This document shows, one piece after another, positions 17,824 through 28,153 of a stretch of DNA of 64,000 bases. The translations under genes were made by a program, and so were the position numbers. The notes under the pieces are model-generated. The model was not told the origin of the DNA. It searched no databases and saw only the letters and a list, made by a program, of their open reading frames with translations. The stretch's first letter is position 1. Every line of letters begins with the position of its first letter. The DNA lies in the NCBI RefSeq assembly GCF_009498215.1, contig NZ_CP043499.1, forward strand, positions 992,001 to 1,056,000, in the 5' to 3' direction. The stretch comes from Rhizobium grahamii (GTDB taxonomy: Bacteria > Pseudomonadota > Alphaproteobacteria > Rhizobiales > Rhizobiaceae).

Positions 17824-18882
17824 TCAGGCGACGGCGCGCGCCAGCGGTACGACATTGTCGGCACCGCCTGGCGCACCGCGCGGCACGCGGCCTTCGACCG
17901 GATGGCTCGGATCGTTGAAGCCTGCGGTGGAGGAATGACCGGTCGTGACCAGCCTGTCGACCAGCGCCTCGTCCTCGGCGTCGAGCTTGACGTCGAGCAC
18001 GCGGATATAGCTGTCCCAATGCTCTTCCGTGCGCGGGCCTGTGATGGCGGCCGAAATCAGCTTGTTGTTCAGCACCCAGGCGAGCGCGAACTCGGTCGGC
18101 GAGATTCCCTTGCGAGCGGCGTGCGCGGCGATCTCGCTGGCGATGGCGATCGATTCAGGACGCCATTCGGTCTCGAGAATACGCTTGTCGCCGCGGCCGG
18201 CGCGGGTGTCTGCAGCCGGCTCCTTGCCCGGCTCGTACTTGCCGGTCAGCACACCACGGGCGAGCGGCGAGTAGGAGACGACGCCGAGACCATAGTGATG
18301 GGCGGCCGGCAGCTGCTCGGCTTCTGCGGTGCGATTGACGATGTTGTAGAGCGGCTGGCTTGCCACCGGACGGTCGATCCCGAGTTCATCGGCAAGCTGT
18401 GCGATCTCCGCGATGCGCCAGCCGCGGAAGTTGGAAACGCCAAAGTAGCGCAGCTTGCCGGCGCGGATCAGGTCGGCGATGGCGCGCACCGGCTCTTCCA
18501 GCGGCGCGTCGAAGACGGCGCGGTGGAAATAGAGGATGTCGATATAGTCGGTGTTGAGGCGGCGGAGCGAATTCTCCACGGTCTCGATCACCCACTTGCG
18601 CGATTGGCCACCGAGGTTCGGACCCTTCTTGTGCGAATTGACGAACTTCGTCGCCAGCACCCAGTGATCGCGGTGCGCCTTGATGCCCTTGCCGACAACC
18701 TCTTCCGACTTGCCGTCGTGATAGACATCGGCGGTGTCGATGAAGTTGATCCCCTGCTCGCGCGCCTTGTCGATGATGCGGAACGCGACGTCATCGGGCG
18801 TCGGGCCACCGAACATCATGGTTCCCAGGCTGAGCGGTGACACCTTGAGCGCGCTGCGCCCGAGATAGCGATAATCGACCAT
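17824..18882 (-). CDS. Aldo/keto reductase
   Basis: A 352-residue NADPH-dependent aldo/keto reductase of the YajO/Tas-like group. The catalytic tetrad is visible as D49, Y54 (FIDTADVYHDGKSE), K79 (VLATKF) and H120 (ILYFH). The ATG at 18882 has GAAGGAG upstream; a longer in-frame start would add 26 unrelated residues overlapping the ATPase gene. It begins 13 bp after the OppF-like ATPase gene, in the same operon. It would reduce an aldehyde or ketone, perhaps one released when a flavin monooxygenase cleaves a C-S bond. The actual substrate is unknown. Confidence 0.87.
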   Translation of the reverse strand: MVDYRYLGRSALKVSPLSLGTMMFGGPTPDDVAFRIIDKAREQGINFIDTADVYHDGKSEEVVGKGIKAHRDHWVLATKFVNSHKKGPNLGGQSRKWVIETVENSLRRLNTDYIDILYFHRAVFDAPLEEPVRAIADLIRAGKLRYFGVSNFRGWRIAEIAQLADELGIDRPVASQPLYNIVNRTAEAEQLPAAHHYGLGVVSYSPLARGVLTGKYEPGKEPAADTRAGRGDKRILETEWRPESIAIASEIAAHAARKGISPTEFALAWVLNNKLISAAITGPRTEEHWDSYIRVLDVKLDAEDEALVDRLVTTGHSSTAGFNDPSHPVEGRVPRGAPGGADNVVPLARAVA

Positions 18883-18895
18883 TGTATTCTCCTTC

Positions 18896-19811
18896 TTACT
18901 GAGCGTGGTGGCAGGCGGCGGCATGGCCGCTGCCGAACTGGCGGAATGCCGGGTCTTCAACCCGGCAGATATCGGTGGCGAGCGGACAGCGCGTGTGGAA
19001 ACGGCAGCCGGAGGGCGGGTTGTGCGGGCTCGGCAGATCGCCCGTTATCGGTGCGGCCTGCTTTCGCCGCGATGGATCGGGCACGGCGGCGAGCAGCGCC
19101 TGCGTGTAGGGGTGCTTGGCGCCCTTCCAGAGCTCGCTCGTCGGCGCGCTCTCGACGATGCGGCCGAGATACATGACGAGCACGCGATCCGCGAAATAAC
19201 GCACGACCGAGAGGTCATGCGAAATGAATAGATAGGAGAGGGACAGCTCCGTCTTCATCTCCACCAGCAAATTGAGAATCTGCGCCTGGATCGAGAGATC
19301 GAGCGCCGAGACTGGCTCGTCGCAGATGACCAGTTCCGGCTGCAGGATCAGCGCCCGCGCGATGCCGATGCGCTGGCGCTGGCCGCCGGAAAACTCGTGC
19401 GGGTAGCGATCGAGCGAGTCCGCCGGCAGGCCGACATGAGCGACCATCTGCGCGGCGATCGCCTCGCGCTGCTTGCGCTCGCCGATGCCGTGGACCGCCA
19501 AAGGCGCCGTCAGGATGGTGCGGATCGTCTGCCTCGGGTTGAGCGAGGCAAAGGGATCCTGGAAGATCATCTGGATGCTGCGCCGGACCGATTGTAGTTC
19601 GCGTCCCGCCATCGCGGTGACGTCCCTGCCCTTGAAGGTGACGTTTCCGGACGACGGATCGACAAGCCGCACCAGCGACTTGCCGAGCGTGGACTTGCCG
19701 CAGCCGGATTCTCCGACCAGCGCCACCGTCTCGCCTTCGGCGATCTCGAGCGAGACGCCATCGACTGCGCGCACCGTGCCGCCGGCACCGGCGTAATGGG
19801 TCGAGAGCCGG

Positions 19812-19831
<20 letters not shown>
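18896..19831 (-). CDS. ABC transporter ATPase, OppF/DppF type
   Basis: A 311-residue ATP-binding subunit of a peptide/opine/nickel-type importer. Walker A GESGCGKST at residues 40-48, signature FSGGQRQRIGIARAL and Walker B LVICDEPVSALD are intact. The C-terminal CRFHTRCPLATDIC segment is the Cys-rich oligopeptide ATPase tail. The start at 19831 has GGAGAAGG upstream and lies inside the end of the OppD-like gene (20-bp overlap). It is the fourth gene of the permease-ATPase set 22794-18896 and should pair with the OppD-like subunit. Confidence 0.92.
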
Positions 19832-20803
<972 letters not shown>

Positions 20804-20804
<1 letters not shown>

Positions 20805-21808
20805 CAACGATCCTCCGAGAAGCGAGGGTTCAGCGCGTCGTTCAGGCCATCGCCGATCAGGTTGAGCGAGAGCACGGTGAAGACGATCGCCAGCCCCGGC
20901 AGCGCCGTCAGGTACCAGGCGGTGCGGATGACATCGCGGCCGGCGCCGATCATCGAGCCCCAGGAGACGCGGTTGGGATCGCCAAGGCCCATGAAGGAAA
21001 GTGCCGATTCCATCAGGATCGCGCTTGCCACCATCACCGACGACGTCACGATCAGCGGCGGCAGCGCATTGGGCAGTATCTCGCGGAAGATGATGCGGGT
21101 GTGGCCGAAGCCGAGGCTGCGGGCGGCCTGCACATAATCCTTCTCACGGATCGCCCGGAACTCCGCACGCGTCAGGCGCGCCACCGTCGGCCAGGAGACG
21201 ATCGCGATGGCGATGGTCACGGTTGCCGTCGTGGGCTGTGCGATGGCGACGAGAACGACGAGCAGCACGAAGCTCGGTATGGTCTGGAAGATCTCGATGA
21301 ACTTGACGAGGATATCGTCGACTAGGCCGCCGAAGTATCCGGCGACGGCACCGATCGCGATGCCCGCCGTCAGGCCGAGCGCGGTGGCAGCAAGCCCGAC
21401 GGTCAGCGAAATGCGTGCGCCATGCACGATGCCGGCCAGCACGTCGCGCCCCATCGAATCCGTGCCGAGCGGATAGGCCGGGTTTTGCCCGGGCCAGAGA
21501 AAGGGTCGCGCCACCATCTCCAGCGGATCGCCCGGGAAGATAAGCGGCGCAAGCAGCGCCGAGAGGGCAACCAGAAGCAGGATCGCCGTGCCGAACAGGG
21601 CGTTGTAGTTCGCAAGAAAGATCTTGAGCTCCCGGCTAGCGCCACGCCAAGCAATACCTGAAACCGAGGCTCGGACATCGGGCGCATGGATATGCGTCCA
21701 GCGCGACTGCTTCGGCGCTTCCGTGATTTGCGGGGTCGTCTCGGCGTTTGCCTGCGGCGCGAAGTCGATCGCCCGGCCGGCCAGTGTTCCGAGTTTCTGA
21801 CTGTTCAT
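20804..21808 (-). CDS. ABC transporter permease, OppC/DppC type
   Basis: A 334-residue inner-membrane permease with a long polar N-terminal extension of about 65 residues, a first membrane span at ANYNALFGTAILLLVALSAL, the YPLGTDSMGRDVLAGIVHGA motif characteristic of OppC, and the EAA loop region FRAIREKDYVQAARSLG. The ATG at 21808 overlaps the stop of the OppB-like gene (ATGA) and has GGAGC upstream, which is better than the upstream GTG. It forms the transmembrane channel with the OppB-like subunit. Confidence 0.92.
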
Positions 21809-22794
21809 CGGCTTGCTCCAATTCGGGGATCGATCCACGCCTGCAGGAGATCGACGGCCGCGTTGGCGACGATCACGAGGAAGGACGAAAGCAGAAGGAT
21901 GCCGAGCAGCACGCTGAAATCGCGCGCCATGACGGCTTCGAAGGCAAGGCGCCCGAGACCCGGCCAGCTATAGACGGTTTCGACCACGACAGCGCCGCCG
22001 AGCATCCCGCCGAAGTGCATGCCGGCCATGGTGGTGATCGGAATGAGAGCGTTGCGAAGCACGTGCCGCGTGGTCAGCACGAAAGGCGAGACCCCCTTGG
22101 CGCGCGCGGTGCGCACGAAATCCTGCGACTTGACCTCCAGCATCGAGGCGCGCGTCAGCCGGGCATAGATCGCGAGATAGAAGAGTGCGAGCGAGGTTGC
22201 CGGCAGCACCATGTAGCGCGCCCTGTCAAGCAAGGCTGGGAGACCCGTCAGCCGCGAACCGATCGTGCTGTCGCCACCACTCGGCAGCCAGCCGAGCTTG
22301 ACCGAGAAGAGCAGGATCAGCATCAGGCCGATCCAGAAGCCCGGAATCGAATAGAACAGCAGCGAGATCACCGAGATGATACGATCCGGCAGGCGCCCGG
22401 AGAAGGTGGCCATCAGGGAGCCGAGCAGCAACCCGACCACGATCGCGATCGCCAGAGCCACCAACATGAGCATCAGAGTGCCCGGCAGGCGCTGACCGAT
22501 CAGGTCCGCGACCGACATGCCGTAGCGCGGAGAGAAGCCAAGGCTGAAATGCGCGAGGTTGTTCAGGTAGTTGGCGAGCTGCACCAGGATCGGGTTATCG
22601 AGCCCAAAGCGTTCGCGCAGCGCCGCCATGGTCTCGACCGTGGCGGAGCCGGATTCGGCCGCCATCACATCCGCCGCATCGCCGGGCGCCAGCTTCAAGA
22701 GGAAGAAGTTGAGGATGACGATCCCAAGCATCGTAGGCACAGCCTGAATGATCGTCCTGCTGATCGTTCGACCAATCCGCCTGTAAGCCGACAT
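21805..22794 (-). CDS. ABC transporter permease, OppB/DppB type
   Basis: A 329-residue inner-membrane permease with about six membrane spans, the first at IIQAVPTMLGIVILNFFLLK, followed by LAPGDAADVM (the OppB PGDP-type motif). The EAA loop region is LEVKSQDFVRTARAKGVSP and the C-terminal motif VETVYSWPGLGRLAFEAV is typical. ATG with GGTAGGAG upstream. It is the first gene of the long minus-strand operon (permeases, ATPases, aldo/keto reductase, SfnB-like enzyme, amidohydrolase, oxidoreductase) and is divergent from the binding protein gene at 23069. Confidence 0.93.
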   Translation of the reverse strand: MSAYRRIGRTISRTIIQAVPTMLGIVILNFFLLKLAPGDAADVMAAESGSATVETMAALRERFGLDNPILVQLANYLNNLAHFSLGFSPRYGMSVADLIGQRLPGTLMLMLVALAIAIVVGLLLGSLMATFSGRLPDRIISVISLLFYSIPGFWIGLMLILLFSVKLGWLPSGGDSTIGSRLTGLPALLDRARYMVLPATSLALFYLAIYARLTRASMLEVKSQDFVRTARAKGVSPFVLTTRHVLRNALIPITTMAGMHFGGMLGGAVVVETVYSWPGLGRLAFEAVMARDFSVLLGILLLSSFLVIVANAAVDLLQAWIDPRIGASR

Positions 22795-23068
22795 GTGCTC
22801 CTACCTCGCGATCTGAAAAGATTTCACCTCGTCGTGTCGCTTAGTAGTTGACTAAATCTGTGGGTTTTGTCAAATCAATATTGGTAGATAATTCCAACAG
22901 AAGCGAACTTTCACGCATTTTTAGCAATCTAATACCGCATATCGACAACGCATAGGTTTTCATCCTACTCCAAAGCAGTGATGGGGCAAAAATCTCTAAA
23001 GCAGGATCGATCTGCGGAATGGCACTGAAGCGGGCCGTGACGGCCCTGGATCATGAGGGTTGAACACG
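22795..23068. other. Divergent promoter region of transporter and binding protein
   Basis: This 274-bp gap between the OppB-like gene and the third binding protein gene contains a clearly A/T-rich core at about 22840-22960 against GC-rich surroundings, as expected for two divergent promoters. TTGACT and TTGTCA elements occur near 22849 and 22870, but I cannot pair them with firm -10 boxes. No gene is seen. Confidence 0.5.
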
Positions 23069-24676
23069 ATGTCACTATTTCCCGCACCCACACGCCGCAG
23101 CTTTCTGCTCGCCTCGGTCGCACTCGGTGTCACCGCGACGGGTCGGCTACCAGCCTTCGCGGCCACCGCGACGCGCGGCGGTTCGGCAACGCTTCTGCTG
23201 GCTGCCGAGCCACCCGTCCTGACGACGATCGCGCACACGGCCTATAACGCGGTCTATGTCTCGCCGAAGACCACGGAAGGCCTTCTCACCTACGACTTCG
23301 AGCTCAATCCGAAGCCGTTGCTGGCTAGGGAATGGACCATCAGCCCAGATGGGCTGACCTATACGTTCAAGCTGCGCGACGGCGTGAAATGGCATGACGG
23401 GCAGCCCTTCACCTCCACCGACGTTGCCTTCTCGATCAAGACGCTGAAGGAAGTGCACCCGCGCGGCCGCAACACCTTCCTCAATCTCGTCGACATCGAA
23501 ACACCCGACGTGCAGACGGCCATCCTGAAGCTCTCCAAGCCGGCGCCCTATCTGATCACCGCGCTCGCCGCCTCCGAAACGCCGATCGTGCCGCGCCATA
23601 TCTATGAAGGTACCAAGGTCGCGGAGAACCCGGCCAATCTGGCGCCGATCGGAACCGGCCCCTTCAAGTTCAAGGAATGGGTCCGCGGCAGCCACATCGT
23701 CTACGAGCGCAACGCCGAATACTGGGATCAGCCCCGTCCCTATCTCGACCAGCTGATCATCCGTTTCATTCCGGATGCCGCTGCCCGCTCGATCGCCATC
23801 GAGACCGGCGAAATCGACCTCGCGCCATCGACGCCGGTTCCGCTCAGCGATCTCGAACGCCTGCAGGCCGTCGAAGCGCTCGGCTTCGAGACCAAGGGCT
23901 ATCAATACCAGAACGGCGTCAGCCGCATCGAGTTCAACCTCGAGCGCCCGCTGTTCAAGGATGTGCGCGTACGCCGCGCCTTCGCGCATGTCATCGACCG
24001 CAACGTCATCCTCAACACCATCAACTACGGTTACGGCGCCGCCATCCCCGGCCCGATCAATCCCAATCTCGCCAAGTGGTACGTGCCTGATCTCAAGACC
24101 TATCCGATTGATCTCGCTGCAGCCGAGAAGCTGCTCGACGAGGCCGGCTATCCGCGCGGCGCCGACGGCATCCGTGCACACATCAATCTCGACTTCGTAC
24201 CGAGTGGCGAAACCTATCCACGCGGCTCGGAATACATCCGTCAGGCGCTGGCCAAGGTGGGCATCGACGCCAAGGTCCGCAGCCAAGATTTCGCGACCTA
24301 CACGAAACGCATCTACACCGACCGCGATTTCGATTTTGCCTTCGAGGGCATGAGCAACCTCTTTGATCCGACGGTCGGCGTGCAGCGCCTCTACTGGAGC
24401 AAGAACTTCAAGCCGGGCGTCCCCTTCTCGAATGGCGCCGCCTACAGCAACCCAAAGGTCGACGAGCTGCTCGAGGCGGCGGCAATCGAGGTCGATCCGA
24501 CCAAGCGCGTCGAACAGTGGCGCCAGATCCAGCAAATCCTCGTCGAGGACGTTCCGGCGATCGACATCGTCAGCCAGCCGGAACTGACGATCTACAACAA
24601 GCGGATTTCCGACCACACGATCGGCGGCGAAGGCATCGCGGGCAGTCTCGCCTTTGCCTACGTCGCAGCGTCCTGA
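23069..24676 (+). CDS. ABC transporter solute-binding protein, family 5 (third paralogue)
   Basis: A 535-residue family-5 binding protein. The leader PTRRSFLLASVALGV fits the Tat consensus closely (Arg9-Arg10), with cleavage likely after LPAFA. Family blocks YTFKLRDGVKWHDGQPFTST, IGTGPFKFKEWVRGSHIVYE and YWDQPRPYLDQ are shared with the copies at 2743 and 12338. The ATG at 23069 has GAGGG 9 bp upstream; a TTG 9 bp earlier is less likely. It is divergent from the permease operon, so it is the most direct partner of that transporter, and it leads the operon with the SfnG-like and DszB-like genes. Confidence 0.92.
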   Translation: MSLFPAPTRRSFLLASVALGVTATGRLPAFAATATRGGSATLLLAAEPPVLTTIAHTAYNAVYVSPKTTEGLLTYDFELNPKPLLAREWTISPDGLTYTFKLRDGVKWHDGQPFTSTDVAFSIKTLKEVHPRGRNTFLNLVDIETPDVQTAILKLSKPAPYLITALAASETPIVPRHIYEGTKVAENPANLAPIGTGPFKFKEWVRGSHIVYERNAEYWDQPRPYLDQLIIRFIPDAAARSIAIETGEIDLAPSTPVPLSDLERLQAVEALGFETKGYQYQNGVSRIEFNLERPLFKDVRVRRAFAHVIDRNVILNTINYGYGAAIPGPINPNLAKWYVPDLKTYPIDLAAAEKLLDEAGYPRGADGIRAHINLDFVPSGETYPRGSEYIRQALAKVGIDAKVRSQDFATYTKRIYTDRDFDFAFEGMSNLFDPTVGVQRLYWSKNFKPGVPFSNGAAYSNPKVDELLEAAAIEVDPTKRVEQWRQIQQILVEDVPAIDIVSQPELTIYNKRISDHTIGGEGIAGSLAFAYVAAS

Positions 24677-24699
24677 GCCGGATCAACGGGAGAACAACC

Positions 24700-25878
24700 A
24701 TGTCCATTCAACATCGCCCCGGCTCGATCGTCGGCCTGCCAAAATTTCCTGCCCCGACCGATTTCCCCGATAGTCCCCTATCGCAGGCGCTCAAGCAGCC
24801 CGTGCTGCTCGGCCTCTTCCTGCCGATACAGGCAGGCGGCTGGACGCAATCGACGCTCGAGCGCTCGACCGACTGGCGCTTCGACTACAACAAGGCGCTG
24901 ACGCTGAAGGCCGAGGAACTCGGCTTCGATCTCGTCTTCGCTCTGTCGCAATGGCTGCCCAAGGGCGGTTATGGCGGCGTCTTCGATGGACAGGCGCTCG
25001 ACAGCTTCGTCTCGACGGCGGCACTTGCCGGCCTCACCAAGAAGATCATGCTGATCTCGACCATGCATGTGCTCTACGGCCCATGGCACCCACTGCACCT
25101 GGCGAAATTCGGCGCGACGCTCGATCATATCACCGGCGGACGCTGGGGCATCAATGTGGTCACCGGCCACCGCGCAGTCGAACACGAAATGTTTGGCTGG
25201 CCGCGCATCGAGCACGACAAGCGTTATGAACTGGCGGCCGAATTCCTCGAGGTCGTCCAGCGCCTGTGGAGCGACGATGAGAACTTCTCCTTCGAAGGCG
25301 AAAGCAGCTGGAAGCTCGGTGGCGGCTTCGTCACGCCGAAACCTAATTTCGGCCGACCGATCCTCGTCAACGCCACCGGTTCGAATGCCGGCATCGCCTT
25401 TGCCGGCCGTTACTCGGATATCGTCTTCATCACCAGCCCGACGGGCGCCGACATTGACAGCGCGCTGCAATCGCTGCCGGCACATACGAAACGCGTCAAG
25501 GACGCGGCGATCGGGGTCGGGCGCACGGTGCGCACGCTGTTGAACCCGATGGTGATCTGCCGGCCGACAGAGAAGGAGGCCTGGGAACTCGCCGACCGCA
25601 TCGTCGCCCATGCCGACCAACGCTCGCCGCAGGGCTTCCAGTCGCTGAACTCGGACGCGCAGGCCTGGAAAGGCCGCGATCCCCAGGATCCCTACCGCGC
25701 CATCGGCGGCAACATTCGTGTCATCGGTTCACCGGAGCAGGTGGTCGATCAGTTCGTCAAGCTGAAGGAGGCCGGCGTCGATGGCCTGCAGCTCAGCTTC
25801 TTCGACTTCCGCGACGATCTTGAATTCTTCGGCACCGAGGTCCTGCCGCTGATGAAACAAGCCGGCCTGCGCCACTAG
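24700..25878 (+). CDS. SfnG-like LLM-class FMN monooxygenase
   Basis: A 392-residue flavin monooxygenase resembling dimethylsulfone monooxygenase SfnG and its relatives. The arrangement STDWRFDYNKALTLKAEELG, then MHVLYGPWHPLHLAKFGATL, HITGGRWGINVVTG and IEHDKRYELAAEFLEVVQRL follows that group. SfnG converts dimethylsulfone to methanesulfinate with FMNH2 and O2. This protein has an extra N-terminal stretch of about 30 residues and may act on another sulfone. ATG preceded by GGGAGA. It is 23 bp after the binding protein gene and 10 bp before the DszB-like desulfinase gene, which would accept a sulfinate product. Confidence 0.85.
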   Translation: MSIQHRPGSIVGLPKFPAPTDFPDSPLSQALKQPVLLGLFLPIQAGGWTQSTLERSTDWRFDYNKALTLKAEELGFDLVFALSQWLPKGGYGGVFDGQALDSFVSTAALAGLTKKIMLISTMHVLYGPWHPLHLAKFGATLDHITGGRWGINVVTGHRAVEHEMFGWPRIEHDKRYELAAEFLEVVQRLWSDDENFSFEGESSWKLGGGFVTPKPNFGRPILVNATGSNAGIAFAGRYSDIVFITSPTGADIDSALQSLPAHTKRVKDAAIGVGRTVRTLLNPMVICRPTEKEAWELADRIVAHADQRSPQGFQSLNSDAQAWKGRDPQDPYRAIGGNIRVIGSPEQVVDQFVKLKEAGVDGLQLSFFDFRDDLEFFGTEVLPLMKQAGLRH

Positions 25879-25888
25879 GAGAACCGCC

Positions 25889-26926
25889 ATGACCCGTAAT
25901 GCCATTTCCGAAATCTGGTACACGCGTTGCCCGGTGCCGACACCCGTCGGCCTCGCCGCGCAGCTCGGTTATCTCGAGGAGAACTTCCGCAAGGACGGCG
26001 TGGCGCTGAAATCGATAATCGATTCACCCGACCGCAACATCCGCCAGAGCCATTTCAACCACACGCTCGACTGGTCGTTTCGCCATGGCGGCAACGTGCC
26101 GCCCATTCGCGCCCGCTCCGAAGGCCGCAAGACGCGGCTCATCGGCATCACCTGGACCGACGAATTCCAGGCGATCATCACCCTGCCGGAGACAGGCATC
26201 AAGACCACGCGGGACCTGAAGGGAAGACGCTTCGGCATCGCCCGCCGCCCCGAGGGCATCGTCGACTTCATGCGCGCCACGGCTCTGAAGGGGCTGATTT
26301 CCGCCCTCTCGCTTGAAGGGCTGGCACTCGACGACGTCGAGATCGCCGACATCGCGCTTTCGGACTCCGTGCTGTCGACGCAGGAGGGGCCATCGCTCTT
26401 CGGGTTGAAGCGTCGGCAGGCCTATGGCGAGGAGGTCGCGGCGCTTATTCGCGGCGACGTCGACGCCATCTATGTGAAGGGCACGGCGGGCATCAATGTC
26501 GCCAACCTCATCGGCGCGGTCGAGGTGGCGGAGTTCGGCTTCCACCCCGATCCGAAGATCCGCATCAATTCCGGCTCGCCGCGCGTCCTGACGGTGGACG
26601 AGCTTTTGGCCGACGAGCGGCCGGATCTCGTCGCGCGCCTGCTGGACTCGATCTTCAAGGCGAGCGCCTGGGCAGAGGCGCATCCCGATGAAACGAGGCG
26701 CTTCGTCGCGCGCGAGGCCGGCGCCACGGAAGAACAGGTTCTCGCCGCCAATGGCCCGGACATCCACAAGCACCTCGGCCTTGGCCTCCAGCCCGAACTC
26801 GTGGATGCGATCGGCCACTACAAGGACTTCCTGCGCGATTTCGGCTTCCTCGCCGCCGATTTCGACATCGCCGACTGGGTCGACCGCCGCCACATCGACG
26901 CCTTCGACCGCCGCGCCGTGGCCTGA
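25889..26926 (+). CDS. DszB-like sulfinate desulfinase
   Basis: A 345-residue cytoplasmic protein with the periplasmic-binding-protein fold but no signal peptide. WYTRCPVPTPVGLAA at residues 10-24 matches the CPVP segment of 2'-hydroxybiphenyl-2-sulfinate desulfinase DszB, whose catalytic Cys27 corresponds to C14. HF-x8-R-x-GG at H55 to G68 matches the DszB segment with catalytic His60 and Arg70, with the same spacing of ten residues between His and Arg. LLDSIFKASAWAEAHPDE also fits. DszB hydrolyses a C-S bond, releasing sulfite. Placed between an SfnG-like and an acyl-CoA-dehydrogenase-fold gene, it should complete a desulfurization route. An alternative is an SsuA/TauA-like soluble binding homologue; the catalytic triad argues against that. 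Confidence 0.8.
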   Translation: MTRNAISEIWYTRCPVPTPVGLAAQLGYLEENFRKDGVALKSIIDSPDRNIRQSHFNHTLDWSFRHGGNVPPIRARSEGRKTRLIGITWTDEFQAIITLPETGIKTTRDLKGRRFGIARRPEGIVDFMRATALKGLISALSLEGLALDDVEIADIALSDSVLSTQEGPSLFGLKRRQAYGEEVAALIRGDVDAIYVKGTAGINVANLIGAVEVAEFGFHPDPKIRINSGSPRVLTVDELLADERPDLVARLLDSIFKASAWAEAHPDETRRFVAREAGATEEQVLAANGPDIHKHLGLGLQPELVDAIGHYKDFLRDFGFLAADFDIADWVDRRHIDAFDRRAVA

Positions 26927-26946
26927 TCGGGAGAGAGAGAACCATC

Positions 26947-28101
26947 ATGCTTCAGGAAAAGATCGATCCGGTCGACAAGGCACGGCGCCTCGCCGTCGAT
27001 TTCGCCGAACGCGCCGCTCACCATGACGCGACGGGCGACTTCCCCTTCGAGAATTTCACCCGTCTTTTCGAAGCCGGACTCCTTGGACTGGTGACGGCGC
27101 CCGAGCATGGCGGCCACGGCGGCGGGCTCGTGGAAGCACAGGCTGTCATCAGCGAAATCGCGCGCGGCGAACCTTCGACCGCGCTCGTGCTCGCCATGCA
27201 TTACAACAGCCACTACAGCCTGCGCCGCTTCGCCAAGTGGCCGGCTTATCTCGCAGAGCGGGTGCTCTCGGCCAACCGGCTCGGCCCCGCCCTGATCAAC
27301 GCCGCCCAGGCGGAACCCCGCATCGGCTCCCCTGCCCACGGCGCGTTGCCTGAGACCATCGCACGCCGCGATGGCGACACCTGGCGCATCAGCGGCCACA
27401 AGAGCTATGTGACCGGCATCCCCGTTCTCAAATGGGTGGCGCTGCTGGCGCTGACCGACGAGGCGGAACCGCGTCTGGCTTCCTTCCTCGTTCCCACCGA
27501 CAGCCCCGGCCTGCGCATCGAAAAGGCCTGGAACGCCGCCGGCATGCATGCGACCGCCAGCGACGACATCATTCTCGACGACGTCGTCATTCCGCTCGAG
27601 GACATCATCGAAGCCCAGCCGGCCTCGGAGCCGCTGCGCCGCGAGGAACATGCGACCGCCTTTTTCTTCTCGCTGATCGGTGCGGTTTACCACGGCGTTG
27701 CGCTTTCCGCGCGCGACCGGGTGCTCGCCTTCGCTGCCCACCACACACCGGCAAGCCTCGGCGCGCCGCTCTCGACCGTTCCCCGTATTCAGGACGGTCT
27801 GGGAGAAATCGAGGTGCGGCTGGCGACCAATGCCCGATTGCTGCGCTCACTCGGCGAGGATGTCGATGCCGGCAAGGTCGTCGGACTTGATGGCATGCAT
27901 GTCCGCCATGTCGTCATCGACAACGCGGTCGCCATCACCAGCCTCGCTCTCGAGCTTGCCGGAAACCCCGGTCTCAACCGTGACTTCCACTTGGAGCGTC
28001 ACCATCGAGACGCCATCACGGCCCGCTCCCATGCGCCGCAAAGCCACATGATCCGGACCATCGCCGCCCGCAACGCGCTTGCTCGTCTGGCGCCGCGATA
28101 G
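26947..28101 (+). CDS. Acyl-CoA-dehydrogenase-fold flavoprotein, possible monooxygenase
   Basis: A 384-residue flavoprotein of the acyl-CoA dehydrogenase superfamily, more distant from DszC than the others in the window. Visible blocks are GLVTAPEHGGHGGGLVEAQA, ALVLAMHYNSHYSL, ISGHKSYVTGIPVLKWVALL and the C-terminal LERHHRDAITARSHAPQSHM, where the His-rich segment takes the place of the DszC catalytic region. The Glu base of true acyl-CoA dehydrogenases is not evident. ATG with GGGAGAGA upstream; 20 bp after the DszB-like gene, so one operon. Likely an FMNH2-dependent oxygenation partner. Confidence 0.78.
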   Translation: MLQEKIDPVDKARRLAVDFAERAAHHDATGDFPFENFTRLFEAGLLGLVTAPEHGGHGGGLVEAQAVISEIARGEPSTALVLAMHYNSHYSLRRFAKWPAYLAERVLSANRLGPALINAAQAEPRIGSPAHGALPETIARRDGDTWRISGHKSYVTGIPVLKWVALLALTDEAEPRLASFLVPTDSPGLRIEKAWNAAGMHATASDDIILDDVVIPLEDIIEAQPASEPLRREEHATAFFFSLIGAVYHGVALSARDRVLAFAAHHTPASLGAPLSTVPRIQDGLGEIEVRLATNARLLRSLGEDVDAGKVVGLDGMHVRHVVIDNAVAITSLALELAGNPGLNRDFHLERHHRDAITARSHAPQSHMIRTIAARNALARLAPR

Positions 28102-28153
28102 CGGAACAAGGCCCTCGGGTCTCACGGTTTGATTTCACAAGCGCAGGCTAGCT

